The notes under the pieces were generated by a model, which did no database searches, was not told the origin of the DNA, and saw only the letters and a list, made by a program, of their open reading frames with translations. Positions 7,531 to 15,315 of a DNA stretch of 64,000 nt are shown one piece after another. The DNA lies in contig CAXATH010000007.1 in assembly GCA_963972195.1 (NCBI GenBank), positions 62,001 through 126,000 on the forward strand, read 5' to 3'. The stretch's first letter is position 1, and each line of letters begins with the position of its first letter. The position numbers and the translations under genes are program-made. This DNA is from Litorimonas sp963972195. Its GTDB lineage: Bacteria > Pseudomonadota > Alphaproteobacteria > Caulobacterales > Maricaulaceae.

Positions 7531-8736
7531 ATGGCCAAAGGTGACCACCTCTACAATACATACGCCCCACCCCCGCAGGATTTTGTCCGCGGAGAGGGCG
7601 CTTATCTTTACACTGCTGATGACAAGAAGTATCTGGATTTCATTGCCGGGATTTCTGTCAATTGTCTCGGGCACAACCATCCCGCCCCGAAAGCGGCTTT
7701 GAAAGAACAAGCCGACAAAGTCTGGCATTTGTCCGGCATGTTCCAACTAACCAACGCAAAAGAGCTGGCAGCAAAATATTGCGCGGCTCTGCCCTTTGCG
7801 GATAAAGTCTTCTTTACGAACTCCGGCGCGGAAGCTCTGGAATGCGCGATGAAAACGGCCCGCAAATATCATTTCGACCGCGGCGACGAAGACCGCTATG
7901 ATATTATCACTTTCTCCGGCGCGTTTCACGGACGGACTTTTGCGACAATTAATGCTGGCGGAAATCCGAATTACCTTAAAGGTTTTGGTCCTTCTTTGCC
8001 TGGCTTCATTCATCTGCCCTTCGGGGATCATGAAGCGTTTAAAGCCGCGATCTCTGAGACGACCGCTGCGATATTAGTCGAGCCAGTTCAAGGGGAGGGC
8101 GGATTGCGCCCGCTTCCTGAGGTTTGTTTGCGCGGCCTGCGAGAGTTATGCGACGAGCACGGAATACTACTCATCTATGATGAAGTGCAATGCGGCGCAG
8201 GCCGGACAGGCAAACTTTTCGCTCACCAATGGGCCGAGGGCGCAGAACCCGACATCATGGCTGTGGCCAAAGGGGTTGGCGGCGGCTTTCCGCTTGGCGC
8301 TTGTATTGCCCGCGAAGAAGTCGCAGCCGGAATGGTGCCAGGCACCCATGGTTCGACATACGGCGGCAATCCGTTGGCAACGGCTGTAGGTATCGCGGTG
8401 TGGGACGAAATTTCCAAACCGGAATTTCTGGATCAGGTGGTGCGTGTGTCCAATTTCCTCAAGCAACAATTTGAAGGGCTCAAGGATGAGTTCCCAGATG
8501 TCGTTGAGGAGCTACGCGGCAAAGGTCTGCTTTGCGGGATGAAACTCAAAAAGCCTGCCAAAGAGGTTCGAGGTTTGTTGCTTGAAAAAGGTATGCTTGG
8601 TGGCTCAGCTGGCGATAATGTTTTACGCTTGGCTCCGCCGCTCATCATTACCGAAGATCATGTGCGCGAAGCGATCGCCATTATGCGCGAAGCGTTCGAG
8701 GAAGCTCGGGAGATGGATGATTTCGCTCCGGCTTAG
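7531..8736 (+). CDS. argD: acetylornithine/succinyldiaminopimelate aminotransferase
   Basis: PLP-dependent class III aminotransferase of arginine biosynthesis (N-acetylglutamate semialdehyde to N-acetylornithine), 401 residues, normal length. The Schiff-base lysine is K247 in MAVAKGVGGGFPLGA. The cofactor Asp lies in LIYDEVQCGAGRTG, and the substrate/phosphate loop is in TNSGAEALECAMKTAR. It may also supply succinyl-diaminopimelate transamination for lysine. It is followed by a terminator, then a UrcA gene on the other strand, then argF. The argD-argF neighbourhood is usual in alphaproteobacteria. Confidence 0.95.
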   Translation: MAKGDHLYNTYAPPPQDFVRGEGAYLYTADDKKYLDFIAGISVNCLGHNHPAPKAALKEQADKVWHLSGMFQLTNAKELAAKYCAALPFADKVFFTNSGAEALECAMKTARKYHFDRGDEDRYDIITFSGAFHGRTFATINAGGNPNYLKGFGPSLPGFIHLPFGDHEAFKAAISETTAAILVEPVQGEGGLRPLPEVCLRGLRELCDEHGILLIYDEVQCGAGRTGKLFAHQWAEGAEPDIMAVAKGVGGGFPLGACIAREEVAAGMVPGTHGSTYGGNPLATAVGIAVWDEISKPEFLDQVVRVSNFLKQQFEGLKDEFPDVVEELRGKGLLCGMKLKKPAKEVRGLLLEKGMLGGSAGDNVLRLAPPLIITEDHVREAIAIMREAFEEAREMDDFAPA

Positions 8737-8766
8737 GCTTTTAAACAGACTTATTTAAAAATATTA

Positions 8767-8791
8767 GAGCCGCCTGCGGGCGGCTCCTTTT
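8767..8791 (+). terminator. rho-independent terminator after argD
   Basis: GAGCCGCC / GGCGGCTC stem with a TGCG tetraloop, followed by CTTTT. Confidence 0.85.
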
Positions 8792-8813
8792 AATTTGGAA
8801 AACAATGAGAGTT

Positions 8814-9185
8814 TTATTCTTCGCTCTTTGTCATCACCAAATGATATTCGCTTAATGCTTCCAGAGAAGCGCTCTTTACGAATTGCTCCAAAAGATCGGA
8901 CGTACAATCTTCCTTAGAAATAAGTTCGCCGTCATCATTGACGTTTCGACCGATTTGGCACGCCCGTTTGGCTTTTTTCTCGAGCTTCTCGTAAGTGCTC
9001 GCGATGCCGTCCACAGTCTGCACGGCCGCTCGATCAAACCGAACGTTATACTCAGTTGTGGTAATCTCCAAAGCAAAGGCCGTCATAGGCGAAAACGACA
9101 TTCCCCCGAGGATAAGGGGAAGGACGACGCCTGCCTTGACAGAGCGACGTTTTGGGCTCAAAAGTTTTTGCAGTCTATACAGCAT
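8814..9185 (-). CDS. UrcA family secreted protein
   Basis: 123-residue protein with a long N-terminal signal sequence (basic start, hydrophobic VVLPLILGGMSFSPMTAFA, cleavage near AFA). A short domain resembling the UrcA family follows: a strand around YNVRFDRAAV, a helix ending KKAKRACQIG, and a second cysteine (EDCTSDLLEQFVKSA). The two cysteines could form a disulfide in the periplasm. The family is common in sphingomonads and Caulobacterales and has no firm function. The ribosome site AAAGGAACC fits the ATG. The gene is antisense to, and sits inside, the argD-argF interval. Confidence 0.7.
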   Translation of the reverse strand: MLYRLQKLLSPKRRSVKAGVVLPLILGGMSFSPMTAFALEITTTEYNVRFDRAAVQTVDGIASTYEKLEKKAKRACQIGRNVNDDGELISKEDCTSDLLEQFVKSASLEALSEYHLVMTKSEE

Positions 9186-9222
9186 TGTCGGTTCCTTTCG
9201 TCTAATGCTTTAGGCTCGTAAT

Positions 9223-9250
9223 GGCGGGGTGGCAGCCCCGCCGTTTTTTT
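9223..9250 (+). terminator. orphan + strand terminator upstream of argF
   Basis: GGCGGGG / CCCCGCC stem with a TGGCAG loop, followed by G and seven T. It points in the + direction, but the nearest + strand gene upstream (argD) already has its own terminator at 8767. The transcript it ends is not visible as a gene. Confidence 0.7.
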
Positions 9251-9669
9251 ACGGGCCATCTGGTTACGCGAATGACAACATCGCCTTCCGCACTTCTTCT
9301 TTAACAAGTGATCAAAAATTAGGGAGTGAAAAAGCAGCCTTGCACCTCAACCTGTCTCCGATGTTCAAATAATGCGGCACTATCTGGACATTTGACTAAT
9401 TTTTACACAGTGGCTCTGCATTATTCCGGCTCAATCATCAGTTTTTATATTCTTGGGACGGAGAGGCAGAACAAATATTTACGTTCTGTGACCAACCATA
9501 TCGTTTTGCAGAAAGTCATCTTCAGATATGCAGAGGTCCTCTGATTATATGCAAGGCAAAGGACTTTTTCGTATGGGCGAAGAAATAAGCGCTCAATTTT
9601 TAGGCAAAAGATTTGTTTTCTTTGGGTGAGAACCTCGTTAGAAGCATGTTTTAACCAGCAGACATTATA
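9251..9669. other. 419-bp intergenic region before argF
   Basis: A/T-rich DNA with no convincing coding frame. Short open frames on both strands lack ribosome sites and resemble nothing known. It probably holds the argF promoter. I see no clear operator. Confidence 0.4.
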
Positions 9670-10599
9670 ATGCCGAAACATTTTCTCACTCTTTCCGATT
9701 TGGACTCCAAGGACTTACGCACCATTTTGGATGACGCCCACGCGATGAAAAAAGCCCGCACAGGCCTGCCAAAAGGTGAAGTGGACCCAAAAGCAAGTTT
9801 GCCAGGCCATACGCTGGCGCTCATTTTCGAAAAATCTTCTACGCGGACGCGGTTTTCGTTCGACATGGCCATGCGCCAATTGGGCGGCAGTTCTATAACT
9901 GTCAGTAGTAATGATATGCAATTGGGACGAGGCGAGAGCGTTGCGGATACGGCGCGTGTCATGTCACGCTTTGTCGATGGCGTAATGCTGCGCGCGAACA
10001 AGCACGAAACGATGAGCGAATTGGCCAAGCATTCTGACGTTCCCATCATAAACGGCCTGACAGATTATAATCATCCTTGCCAAATAATGGCAGACCTGAT
10101 GACCTTGGAAGAGCGTTCTGACAAACCGCTTTCTGAAATGACTCTTGCCTGGATTGGCGACGGAAATAACGTGCTCGTCAGCTTTGTGAATGCGGCGGCG
10201 CAGCTTGGTTATCATTTGAGAATATCCAGCCCGCCCGGCTACCGCGTAGATGATGCCACCTTGAATGCCGCGCGCGTACAAGGCGCGAAAATAGAAATCG
10301 GCCTGTCCCGCGAAGAAGCGGCGAAAGACGCTGACGCGCTAATTACAGATTGCTGGGTTTCCATGGGAGATACGGATAAAGAAGAGCGCCTGGCGGCATT
10401 TCCACCTTTTCAGATTGACGAAGAGTTGCTCGCGACCGCCGCGCCCGGCGCGGTTTTCCTGCATTGCCTGCCGGCTTATCGCGGACAGGAAGTGACGGAA
10501 GGCGTGATCGATGGCCCGCAAAGCGCCGTTTGGGACGAAGCCGAAAATCGTCTCCACGCACAAAAGGCCATTATCAAGTGGTGTTTCGCGGTAGGGTAG
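9670..10599 (+). CDS. argF: ornithine carbamoyltransferase
   Basis: Converts ornithine and carbamoyl phosphate to citrulline in arginine biosynthesis; 309 residues, normal length, cytosolic trimer. Carbamoyl-phosphate site STRTR at 57-61 and HPCQ at 135-138; ornithine loop SMG at 231-233; catalytic HCLPAYRG at 265-272. All key residues are intact. It follows argD after about 0.9 kb holding a UrcA gene, so it is not co-transcribed with argD. Confidence 0.96.
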   Translation: MPKHFLTLSDLDSKDLRTILDDAHAMKKARTGLPKGEVDPKASLPGHTLALIFEKSSTRTRFSFDMAMRQLGGSSITVSSNDMQLGRGESVADTARVMSRFVDGVMLRANKHETMSELAKHSDVPIINGLTDYNHPCQIMADLMTLEERSDKPLSEMTLAWIGDGNNVLVSFVNAAAQLGYHLRISSPPGYRVDDATLNAARVQGAKIEIGLSREEAAKDADALITDCWVSMGDTDKEERLAAFPPFQIDEELLATAAPGAVFLHCLPAYRGQEVTEGVIDGPQSAVWDEAENRLHAQKAIIKWCFAVG

Positions 10600-10634
10600 C
10601 GATCTGATGTCCTTAGAGGGATCCCGTGAGTGGC

Positions 10635-10726
10635 CGAATCCTATGAAAATGGATTCGAGGCAACCTGTCCGAAAGTTTAGACTTCGCCTTAAATAGAGCT
10701 CTTTTATGACTCTCCTGTCATAAAAG
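10635..10726. promoter_or_regulatory. two inverted repeats upstream of the EF-hand gene
   Basis: First repeat: CGAATCC / GGATTCG at 10635-10641 and 10651-10657, with a GANTC site in each arm. Second repeat: a perfect 10-bp palindrome CTTTTATGAC / GTCATAAAAG at 10701-10710 and 10717-10726 with a TCTCCT spacer. Neither is followed by a T-run on either strand, so operators or RNA structures are more likely than terminators. The rest of 10600-10885 shows nothing else. Confidence 0.45.
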
Positions 10727-10885
10727 TGAACGGTTTGCCTTCCTCTCGCCTCATTCTCTGACACAGTCTGGCCATCTCTCTTACAAAGCGTTCAAAACGG
10801 TATTTTTCGCTGGAACATTTCAGGGGACATAGGGATAGTTCAGGCAATCGAGGCGCAGTTGTCTCGATAAAAATGGAGATTGAAA

Positions 10886-11161
10886 ATGAAAAAGTTTGCA
10901 GCACTTACAACTATCGCCGCTCTTGCTATGGCTCCGGCCGCTTTTGCAGGTGACAAATCATTCGCCGACATCGACACAGATGCCGATGGCTTCTTGAGCC
11001 TCTCAGAAATTCAGGTTGTTAAACCTGAAGTCACAGCAGACGACGTTGCCGCCTACGATACAGATGGCGACACAATGCTTTCCGAAGCTGAGTTTGAAGC
11101 TTGGAAGATGGCGAAAAAAGAAGACAAGGATATGGATAAAGAGACCGACAGCGACTACTAA
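10886..11161 (+). CDS. EF-hand domain secreted protein
   Basis: 91-residue calcium-binding protein. The signal peptide ends at AAFAG (about residue 22). There are two EF-hand loops: DTDADGFLSLSE, and a second near DTDGDTMLSEAE, each with the D-x-D-x-D/G pattern. A charged Lys/Asp/Glu tail closes the protein. The ATG at 10886 is preferred over an upstream TTG because GGAG lies 7 nt before it. It is probably periplasmic; role unknown. A strong terminator follows, so it is a single-gene unit. Confidence 0.85.
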   Translation: MKKFAALTTIAALAMAPAAFAGDKSFADIDTDADGFLSLSEIQVVKPEVTADDVAAYDTDGDTMLSEAEFEAWKMAKKEDKDMDKETDSDY

Positions 11162-11226
11162 GTCAAATTCTGTCGAACAAACTGTCCATCTGCCAAGTTC
11201 ATTTCCTGTGATTTGGCAAAAAAGAG

Positions 11227-11253
11227 CCCCGGCCGAAAGGTCGGGGTTTTTTT
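11227..11253. terminator. bidirectional terminator (EF-hand gene / GNAT gene)
   Basis: CCCCGGCC / GGTCGGGG stem (one G-U pair) with a GAAA tetraloop. T7 follows on the + strand and a T6 run on the - strand. Confidence 0.88.
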
Positions 11254-11291
11254 GTGTATGGTATAATGTGTCGCGACTACGACTGCCATAG

Positions 11292-11780
11292 CTAAAGCTT
11301 TAGCCTCATATAGCGGCTCTGGTCTGCTAGAGGGTTTTCATAGTATTGGGGAATGTCTTCAAATCCCAATTTTTCATAAATAGCATTTGCATGGGTCAAT
11401 CCCGGATCCGTATCGAGGTAGAGATAGGTGTAGCCGAGGCGGCGTGCCTCGTTGATAACGGCTTGGCTCAGCTTTTCGCCAAGGTTCAGCCCCCGTCCGG
11501 CCGGCGCAACATATAAGCGCTTAAGCTCGACCACATCTGGTCTGAGCAGCTTGAGCCCCACTGCGCCAAGGGGCACCTTGCCTCGTTTGGCGAGGAAAAG
11601 GGCCGAGTAAGTTTGCGGAAATTTTGCAAATTCTTTTTCGGTACCTTGAAAGGAAAGATCCTGACCCAGATATTTCGTGACAAAGGTCAGGTAATCCAGA
11701 AAGAGCGACTTAACGGCGGCAATATCTTCCGTCGTCTCAGCTTTTACGATCTGGAGCTTAGCTTCAGGCGCGGCTGGCAT
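11292..11780 (-). CDS. GNAT family N-acetyltransferase
   Basis: 162-residue GCN5-related acetyltransferase. The acetyl-CoA loop is visible in LKRLYVAPAGRGLNLGEKL (motif A), followed by a helix ending in NEARRLGYTYLYLDTD. The C-terminal part NAIYEKLGFEDIPQYYENP carries the common tyrosine. The substrate cannot be inferred. Its first 17 nt overlap the end of the PodJ-like gene, so the two are translationally linked. Confidence 0.88.
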   Translation of the reverse strand: MPAAPEAKLQIVKAETTEDIAAVKSLFLDYLTFVTKYLGQDLSFQGTEKEFAKFPQTYSALFLAKRGKVPLGAVGLKLLRPDVVELKRLYVAPAGRGLNLGEKLSQAVINEARRLGYTYLYLDTDPGLTHANAIYEKLGFEDIPQYYENPLADQSRYMRLKL

Positions 11781-14547
11781 TTTCCAGGCTATCCATCAGA
11801 GCGGCGCTAAGCTGGCCGGTTTCGCTTAAATCATTGGCCCGTTGAAACCCAAGAATGGCGTCCCGGGTCTTGTCGCCCATAATTCCGTCGGCCGGGCCAA
11901 TATCAAAGCCGAGATCGGTGAGTAAAATCTGTACCTGTTTAATTTCAGCTTTTTTTTGCGCGTCAACGGACGGACCTTTCTGGGCCCATGGTAAGTCTTT
12001 AAACACGCCATTGGCTGCGGCATCTATTTTGACCGGTGTGAAGCTTTCTATACGTGCTTTGGCCGCATTAACATCCGCCTCCGACATTTGCGTTTCAAGC
12101 GCGTCAATTCTGGCCGCGGCTGTCTGGTCGCCTTGGGCGCCCGCAATGGAATACCAAAAATACGCATCCGGAAGGCTCGGTTTAACGCCTTGGCCGTTTT
12201 CGAATAAGATGGCCAGATTGAACTGGGAGTCGACAACGCCGCGCTCTGCAGCCTTTTCAAACCAACCTGCCGCCACGCCCATATCAACGGGGACGTCGCC
12301 ATTTCCATAAGCATAATAAATCGCAAGGTCATGCATGGCGATGCGATTGCCAGCGCGCGCGGCGCGTTCTGTCAATTCGCGAGCCAGAGCTGTGTCTTTT
12401 TCAACACCAATACCGCTCTCATAAATCTTGGCGAGACGGTATTGCGCCGCCGGGAGGGTTTGCGAGGCGTTGCGGATCAACTCTATGCCGTCATCGATGC
12501 GGTTCTGTTCGAGATAAGATAAGCCAAGTTGGAACTGGGCCACATTATCTCCGGCGCGAGCCGCAGATTCGAGTGTTCCCGCTTCGCTATCCAGAATAAT
12601 TGGCGCTGTATTATCCTCGTATTCACCAATCGGGGAGTCCAATTCACCTTCTGCTCCCAGAGAACCGGTGTCAGGTGCTATAGCCGGTGCCTGAATGCCA
12701 AAGTCGTCAGGGGTCACAACCTGTCCAGCCTGTGACAGCCCCGTTTTGGGTTGGAGATTGATCGTTTTTTCAGGGCCGTCACTTAAAAATGATCGGGCTA
12801 CGAACAATGTGATCAAAGTCAGTCCGGTCGCCAATGCTGCAACACGTAGATTACGCGGCGTTAAAAGCGAGTTCTCTGTTCTTGGCTTTTTCTCCTTACG
12901 ACGGCGCTTTGTGGGCTTTTCATTTCCCCCTATTCGAATGGCCTCCATCGGGACCGTATCATTTTCTGCATAGGCTGGATCCGCGTAGGGCAAAAGCGGA
13001 TCGCCCGCCGGCATAGCCTCGACATCTTGGTAGGGGTCCGGTTGGAAAGTGTCGTCCGCGCTAGATTCTTGGGGATATAGCGCCGGTTGATAAGCTTCGG
13101 AATAGTTTGCTTCCACGTTATCCTCAGCGGAGTGACCTTCGGGTTCCGGCATGATCTCGGGCGCAAATTCTGGCGCAGCAAAAGCTGTTGCGGCGGATTG
13201 CTGCAAACCGTGCGGCACGTTGGGCTGAGCATATGGGTTATCTTGATGATAAGCCGCCGGATTAAATTCGACAGGTTCCTGAGAACCTGACTGACCGCCT
13301 TGTTGAACGAAGCTTTGCCCGTAAGGATTGCCTCCACCGGCCTGAGACGGGCCAAATTTGACAATATTATCTACGCGGGACGGGCTGGGCGCAGCATGCG
13401 GGCGAGGGGTCTGTGTCGCCGTCTCGGAAATATAGGGTGGCGGCGATGCTGGATCTTGTCCGGCGCTAAATCTATTTCCCTGCGGCTTTTCGCTCTGCAG
13501 TTTGGCATCCTGCAACTCAGACTGTGTTTGAACTAAATCCTGACCCATAATATCTGTCTGAGTCTGTAGCGCCGCAAAACTTGCATCTAATTCGCTTATT
13601 CGAGCCTGTAGTTTTTCAACCTGTCCAGAGAGGGCAGACACATTTGCAGACATTTTATCTGTCAGGTCATCGGGCCGTTTGAGAGCTGCCTCGCGCTCCG
13701 CCGCTTCCAATGATTTGAGACGCTCTTCCATTGAATTGGTTTTGCGGTCGAACTCTGCCTGAGTCTGGGCGGCAAGGTCTGATAACTTTTTTCTGACGCT
13801 TGCATCCATTCGGGTCTGGCGGGATTCCATCGCCTCTGAGAGCGTCGCAACTTTCCCGCCGATCGTTCGCACAGCTTCAGCTGATTCAGTTTCGATAGAC
13901 GCGATCTTTTGAGAAAGTTGTTTTTCGACGCGGCCCAATGCATTGGCGGCAGCGATTTGGTCTCTGACTATTCTATCTTCGACAGCTTTGGCTAAATTGG
14001 CAAGGTGGCGGTTGACTTTGGCAATAGCTTTCGCCTGATGGGTTTCTGTATTGTCGAGGCGTGACATAGCCTGGGCAACGGCGGCCTCGACGCCTGTCGG
14101 GTTCGGATTGGCCAATGCTGAGGCGAGGGCAGCTTTTATTTCGTTGCGAGTTGTCGCGAGGCTTTCTTCCAAATCGTTCGATAGACGACCAACACGACGT
14201 GAGAGGGCGGATTTTTGTGAGTCAGTATCCTTTTGAGTCCGTGTATCAAGCCTTTCGACAACGCCTTCCAATGTCTTTACGCTTTTTCGGGTCAGCGTAT
14301 CGGCCCGCTTCATGCGAGTTTCTAGCGATTTCAGAGCAGATTGCATCTCTGCCATCGTCATTTTCTTAGGCGTAGATTTTTTTGAAGTTGATTTCTTTGA
14401 ACTGGCGTTTGGGCGTGCTGTTTTTTTACGTGGGGAGCGTTTTTTAGCATTGGCAGACTTTTTGTCAGTCGGGCTAGACGCTGTCGCGCCAGACGCCGAT
14501 GTTTCGGACGTTTGCTTCTTGCTGTCTTCTCCTGACGACTGACTCAT
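11764..14547 (-). CDS. PodJ-like polar localisation factor (coiled coil, TM, Sel1, PG-binding)
   Basis: 927-residue bitopic protein with the PodJ architecture. It has a Lys/Ser/Ala-rich N-terminus and a long coiled coil (about residues 45-330). A Pro/Gln/Glu-rich disordered stretch follows (about 340-540), then one membrane helix (about 564-586). The periplasmic part has Sel1-type TPR-like repeats (about 645-800; AQFQLGLSYLEQ, AQYRLAKIYESGIGVEKD) and a C-terminal peptidoglycan-binding domain (about 850-915; DLGFDIGPADGIMGDKTR). Caulobacter PodJ organises the new pole and recruits the PleC and pilus machinery. Equivalence here rests on architecture and taxon, so no gene symbol is given. Its promoter has a CtrA-type site and a GANTC site. 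Confidence 0.82.
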   Translation of the reverse strand: MSQSSGEDSKKQTSETSASGATASSPTDKKSANAKKRSPRKKTARPNASSKKSTSKKSTPKKMTMAEMQSALKSLETRMKRADTLTRKSVKTLEGVVERLDTRTQKDTDSQKSALSRRVGRLSNDLEESLATTRNEIKAALASALANPNPTGVEAAVAQAMSRLDNTETHQAKAIAKVNRHLANLAKAVEDRIVRDQIAAANALGRVEKQLSQKIASIETESAEAVRTIGGKVATLSEAMESRQTRMDASVRKKLSDLAAQTQAEFDRKTNSMEERLKSLEAAEREAALKRPDDLTDKMSANVSALSGQVEKLQARISELDASFAALQTQTDIMGQDLVQTQSELQDAKLQSEKPQGNRFSAGQDPASPPPYISETATQTPRPHAAPSPSRVDNIVKFGPSQAGGGNPYGQSFVQQGGQSGSQEPVEFNPAAYHQDNPYAQPNVPHGLQQSAATAFAAPEFAPEIMPEPEGHSAEDNVEANYSEAYQPALYPQESSADDTFQPDPYQDVEAMPAGDPLLPYADPAYAENDTVPMEAIRIGGNEKPTKRRRKEKKPRTENSLLTPRNLRVAALATGLTLITLFVARSFLSDGPEKTINLQPKTGLSQAGQVVTPDDFGIQAPAIAPDTGSLGAEGELDSPIGEYEDNTAPIILDSEAGTLESAARAGDNVAQFQLGLSYLEQNRIDDGIELIRNASQTLPAAQYRLAKIYESGIGVEKDTALARELTERAARAGNRIAMHDLAIYYAYGNGDVPVDMGVAAGWFEKAAERGVVDSQFNLAILFENGQGVKPSLPDAYFWYSIAGAQGDQTAAARIDALETQMSEADVNAAKARIESFTPVKIDAAANGVFKDLPWAQKGPSVDAQKKAEIKQVQILLTDLGFDIGPADGIMGDKTRDAILGFQRANDLSETGQLSAALMDSLENASRA

Positions 14548-14595
14548 TTAGCGCTCAAACTTTTCGCATATGTTGCACATGCCATGAACAATTAA

Positions 14596-14663
14596 GAATC
14601 ACCCATGCCCTTTGGATTAAAATGACCTCATCGTGGTTAATACGCCGTTAAAACATTAACCTT
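14596..14663. promoter_or_regulatory. CtrA-type box and GANTC site in the podJ-like / liuR interval
   Basis: GAATC (GANTC) lies at 14596-14600, about 50 bp before the podJ-like start. A full TTAA-N7-TTAA CtrA-type site is at 14637-14651, followed by a TTAACC half site near 14656-14661. The pattern fits cell-cycle control; which of the two divergent genes is the target is inference. Confidence 0.55.
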
Positions 14664-14711
14664 TTGACGAGGAAAAGCCTACATTCCTGAAAAAGCCCGA
14701 AAAAATATAGG

Positions 14712-14740
14712 TTGACGTTTACGTTAACGTAAACTAATGG
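14712..14740 (+). promoter_or_regulatory. LiuR-type operator overlapping the promoter of its own gene
   Basis: Perfect 18-bp palindrome GTTTACGTTAACGTAAAC at 14717-14734, set between TTGACG (14712-14717) and TAATGG (14735-14740). It looks like the operator of acyl-CoA-responsive MerR regulators (LiuR type). The start codon at 14747 lies only 6 nt after the -10, so the message may be leaderless. Confidence 0.72.
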
Positions 14741-14746
14741 TGTGCT

Positions 14747-15283
14747 ATGTTAAACCAAGCCGAAAAATCAAAAAGCGCCGATTGGGGAATTCGCCAGTTC
14801 GCCGCGATGTTTGATGTGACGGCTCGGACGCTGCGGTTTTACGAAGACAAAGGCTTGCTTAGCCCGGATCGGGATGATGCGGGCACGAGGCTTTACGGAC
14901 CCGCCGACCGGGCGCGATTTGAACGCATCATGCGTGCGAAAAGAATGGGGTTTTCCCTGGACGACATTAAAGCGGTTATGGATGTGACCGAGGGGAAAGT
15001 CTCAGATCGCAAAGAGCTGGAAACCCGTAAGTCCAATTTCCAGTCGGTGCTGCGCGGCCTAAAGCGCCGCCGTGAAGATATCGATATCATGGCGCGCGAT
15101 CTGACTGAAATAGTTCAGATTATTGATGAGCATCTCGCTGAGACCGAAGAAGAACCAAGCGTAGAAAGCCTCGCCGCCAAATATGAAGCCGCTTTTAAAA
15201 AGAGCTTTGCCCATTCCGATGGCGGACAGGGCTACAGCTTTGACTACCAGGCCGACGATTTTGCCGCTCCCAAACACTCTTAA
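14747..15283 (+). CDS. MerR-family regulator of acyl-CoA catabolism (LiuR-like)
   Basis: 178-residue MerR-type regulator with an N-terminal winged helix (WGIRQFAAMFDVTARTLRFY, then KGLLSPDR and RLYGPADR), the usual long dimerisation helix and an acidic tail. There is no cysteine cluster, so it does not sense metal or redox the way SoxR does. The first ATG is required because the next one falls inside the HTH. It heads a run of acyl-CoA dehydrogenase and crotonase genes and has its own palindromic operator. Together these match LiuR-like control of branched-chain or fatty acyl-CoA breakdown; the effector is not known from sequence. Confidence 0.82.
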   Translation: MLNQAEKSKSADWGIRQFAAMFDVTARTLRFYEDKGLLSPDRDDAGTRLYGPADRARFERIMRAKRMGFSLDDIKAVMDVTEGKVSDRKELETRKSNFQSVLRGLKRRREDIDIMARDLTEIVQIIDEHLAETEEEPSVESLAAKYEAAFKKSFAHSDGGQGYSFDYQADDFAAPKHS

Positions 15284-15315
15284 ATTCCCTTACGTAGATA
15301 TTAAAAGGAAAACCA

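Noticed and set aside
9326..9681. Two overlapping short open frames on opposite strands before argF
   Set aside because: No ribosome sites at proper distance, no signal or domain, and composition is that of A/T-rich non-coding DNA.
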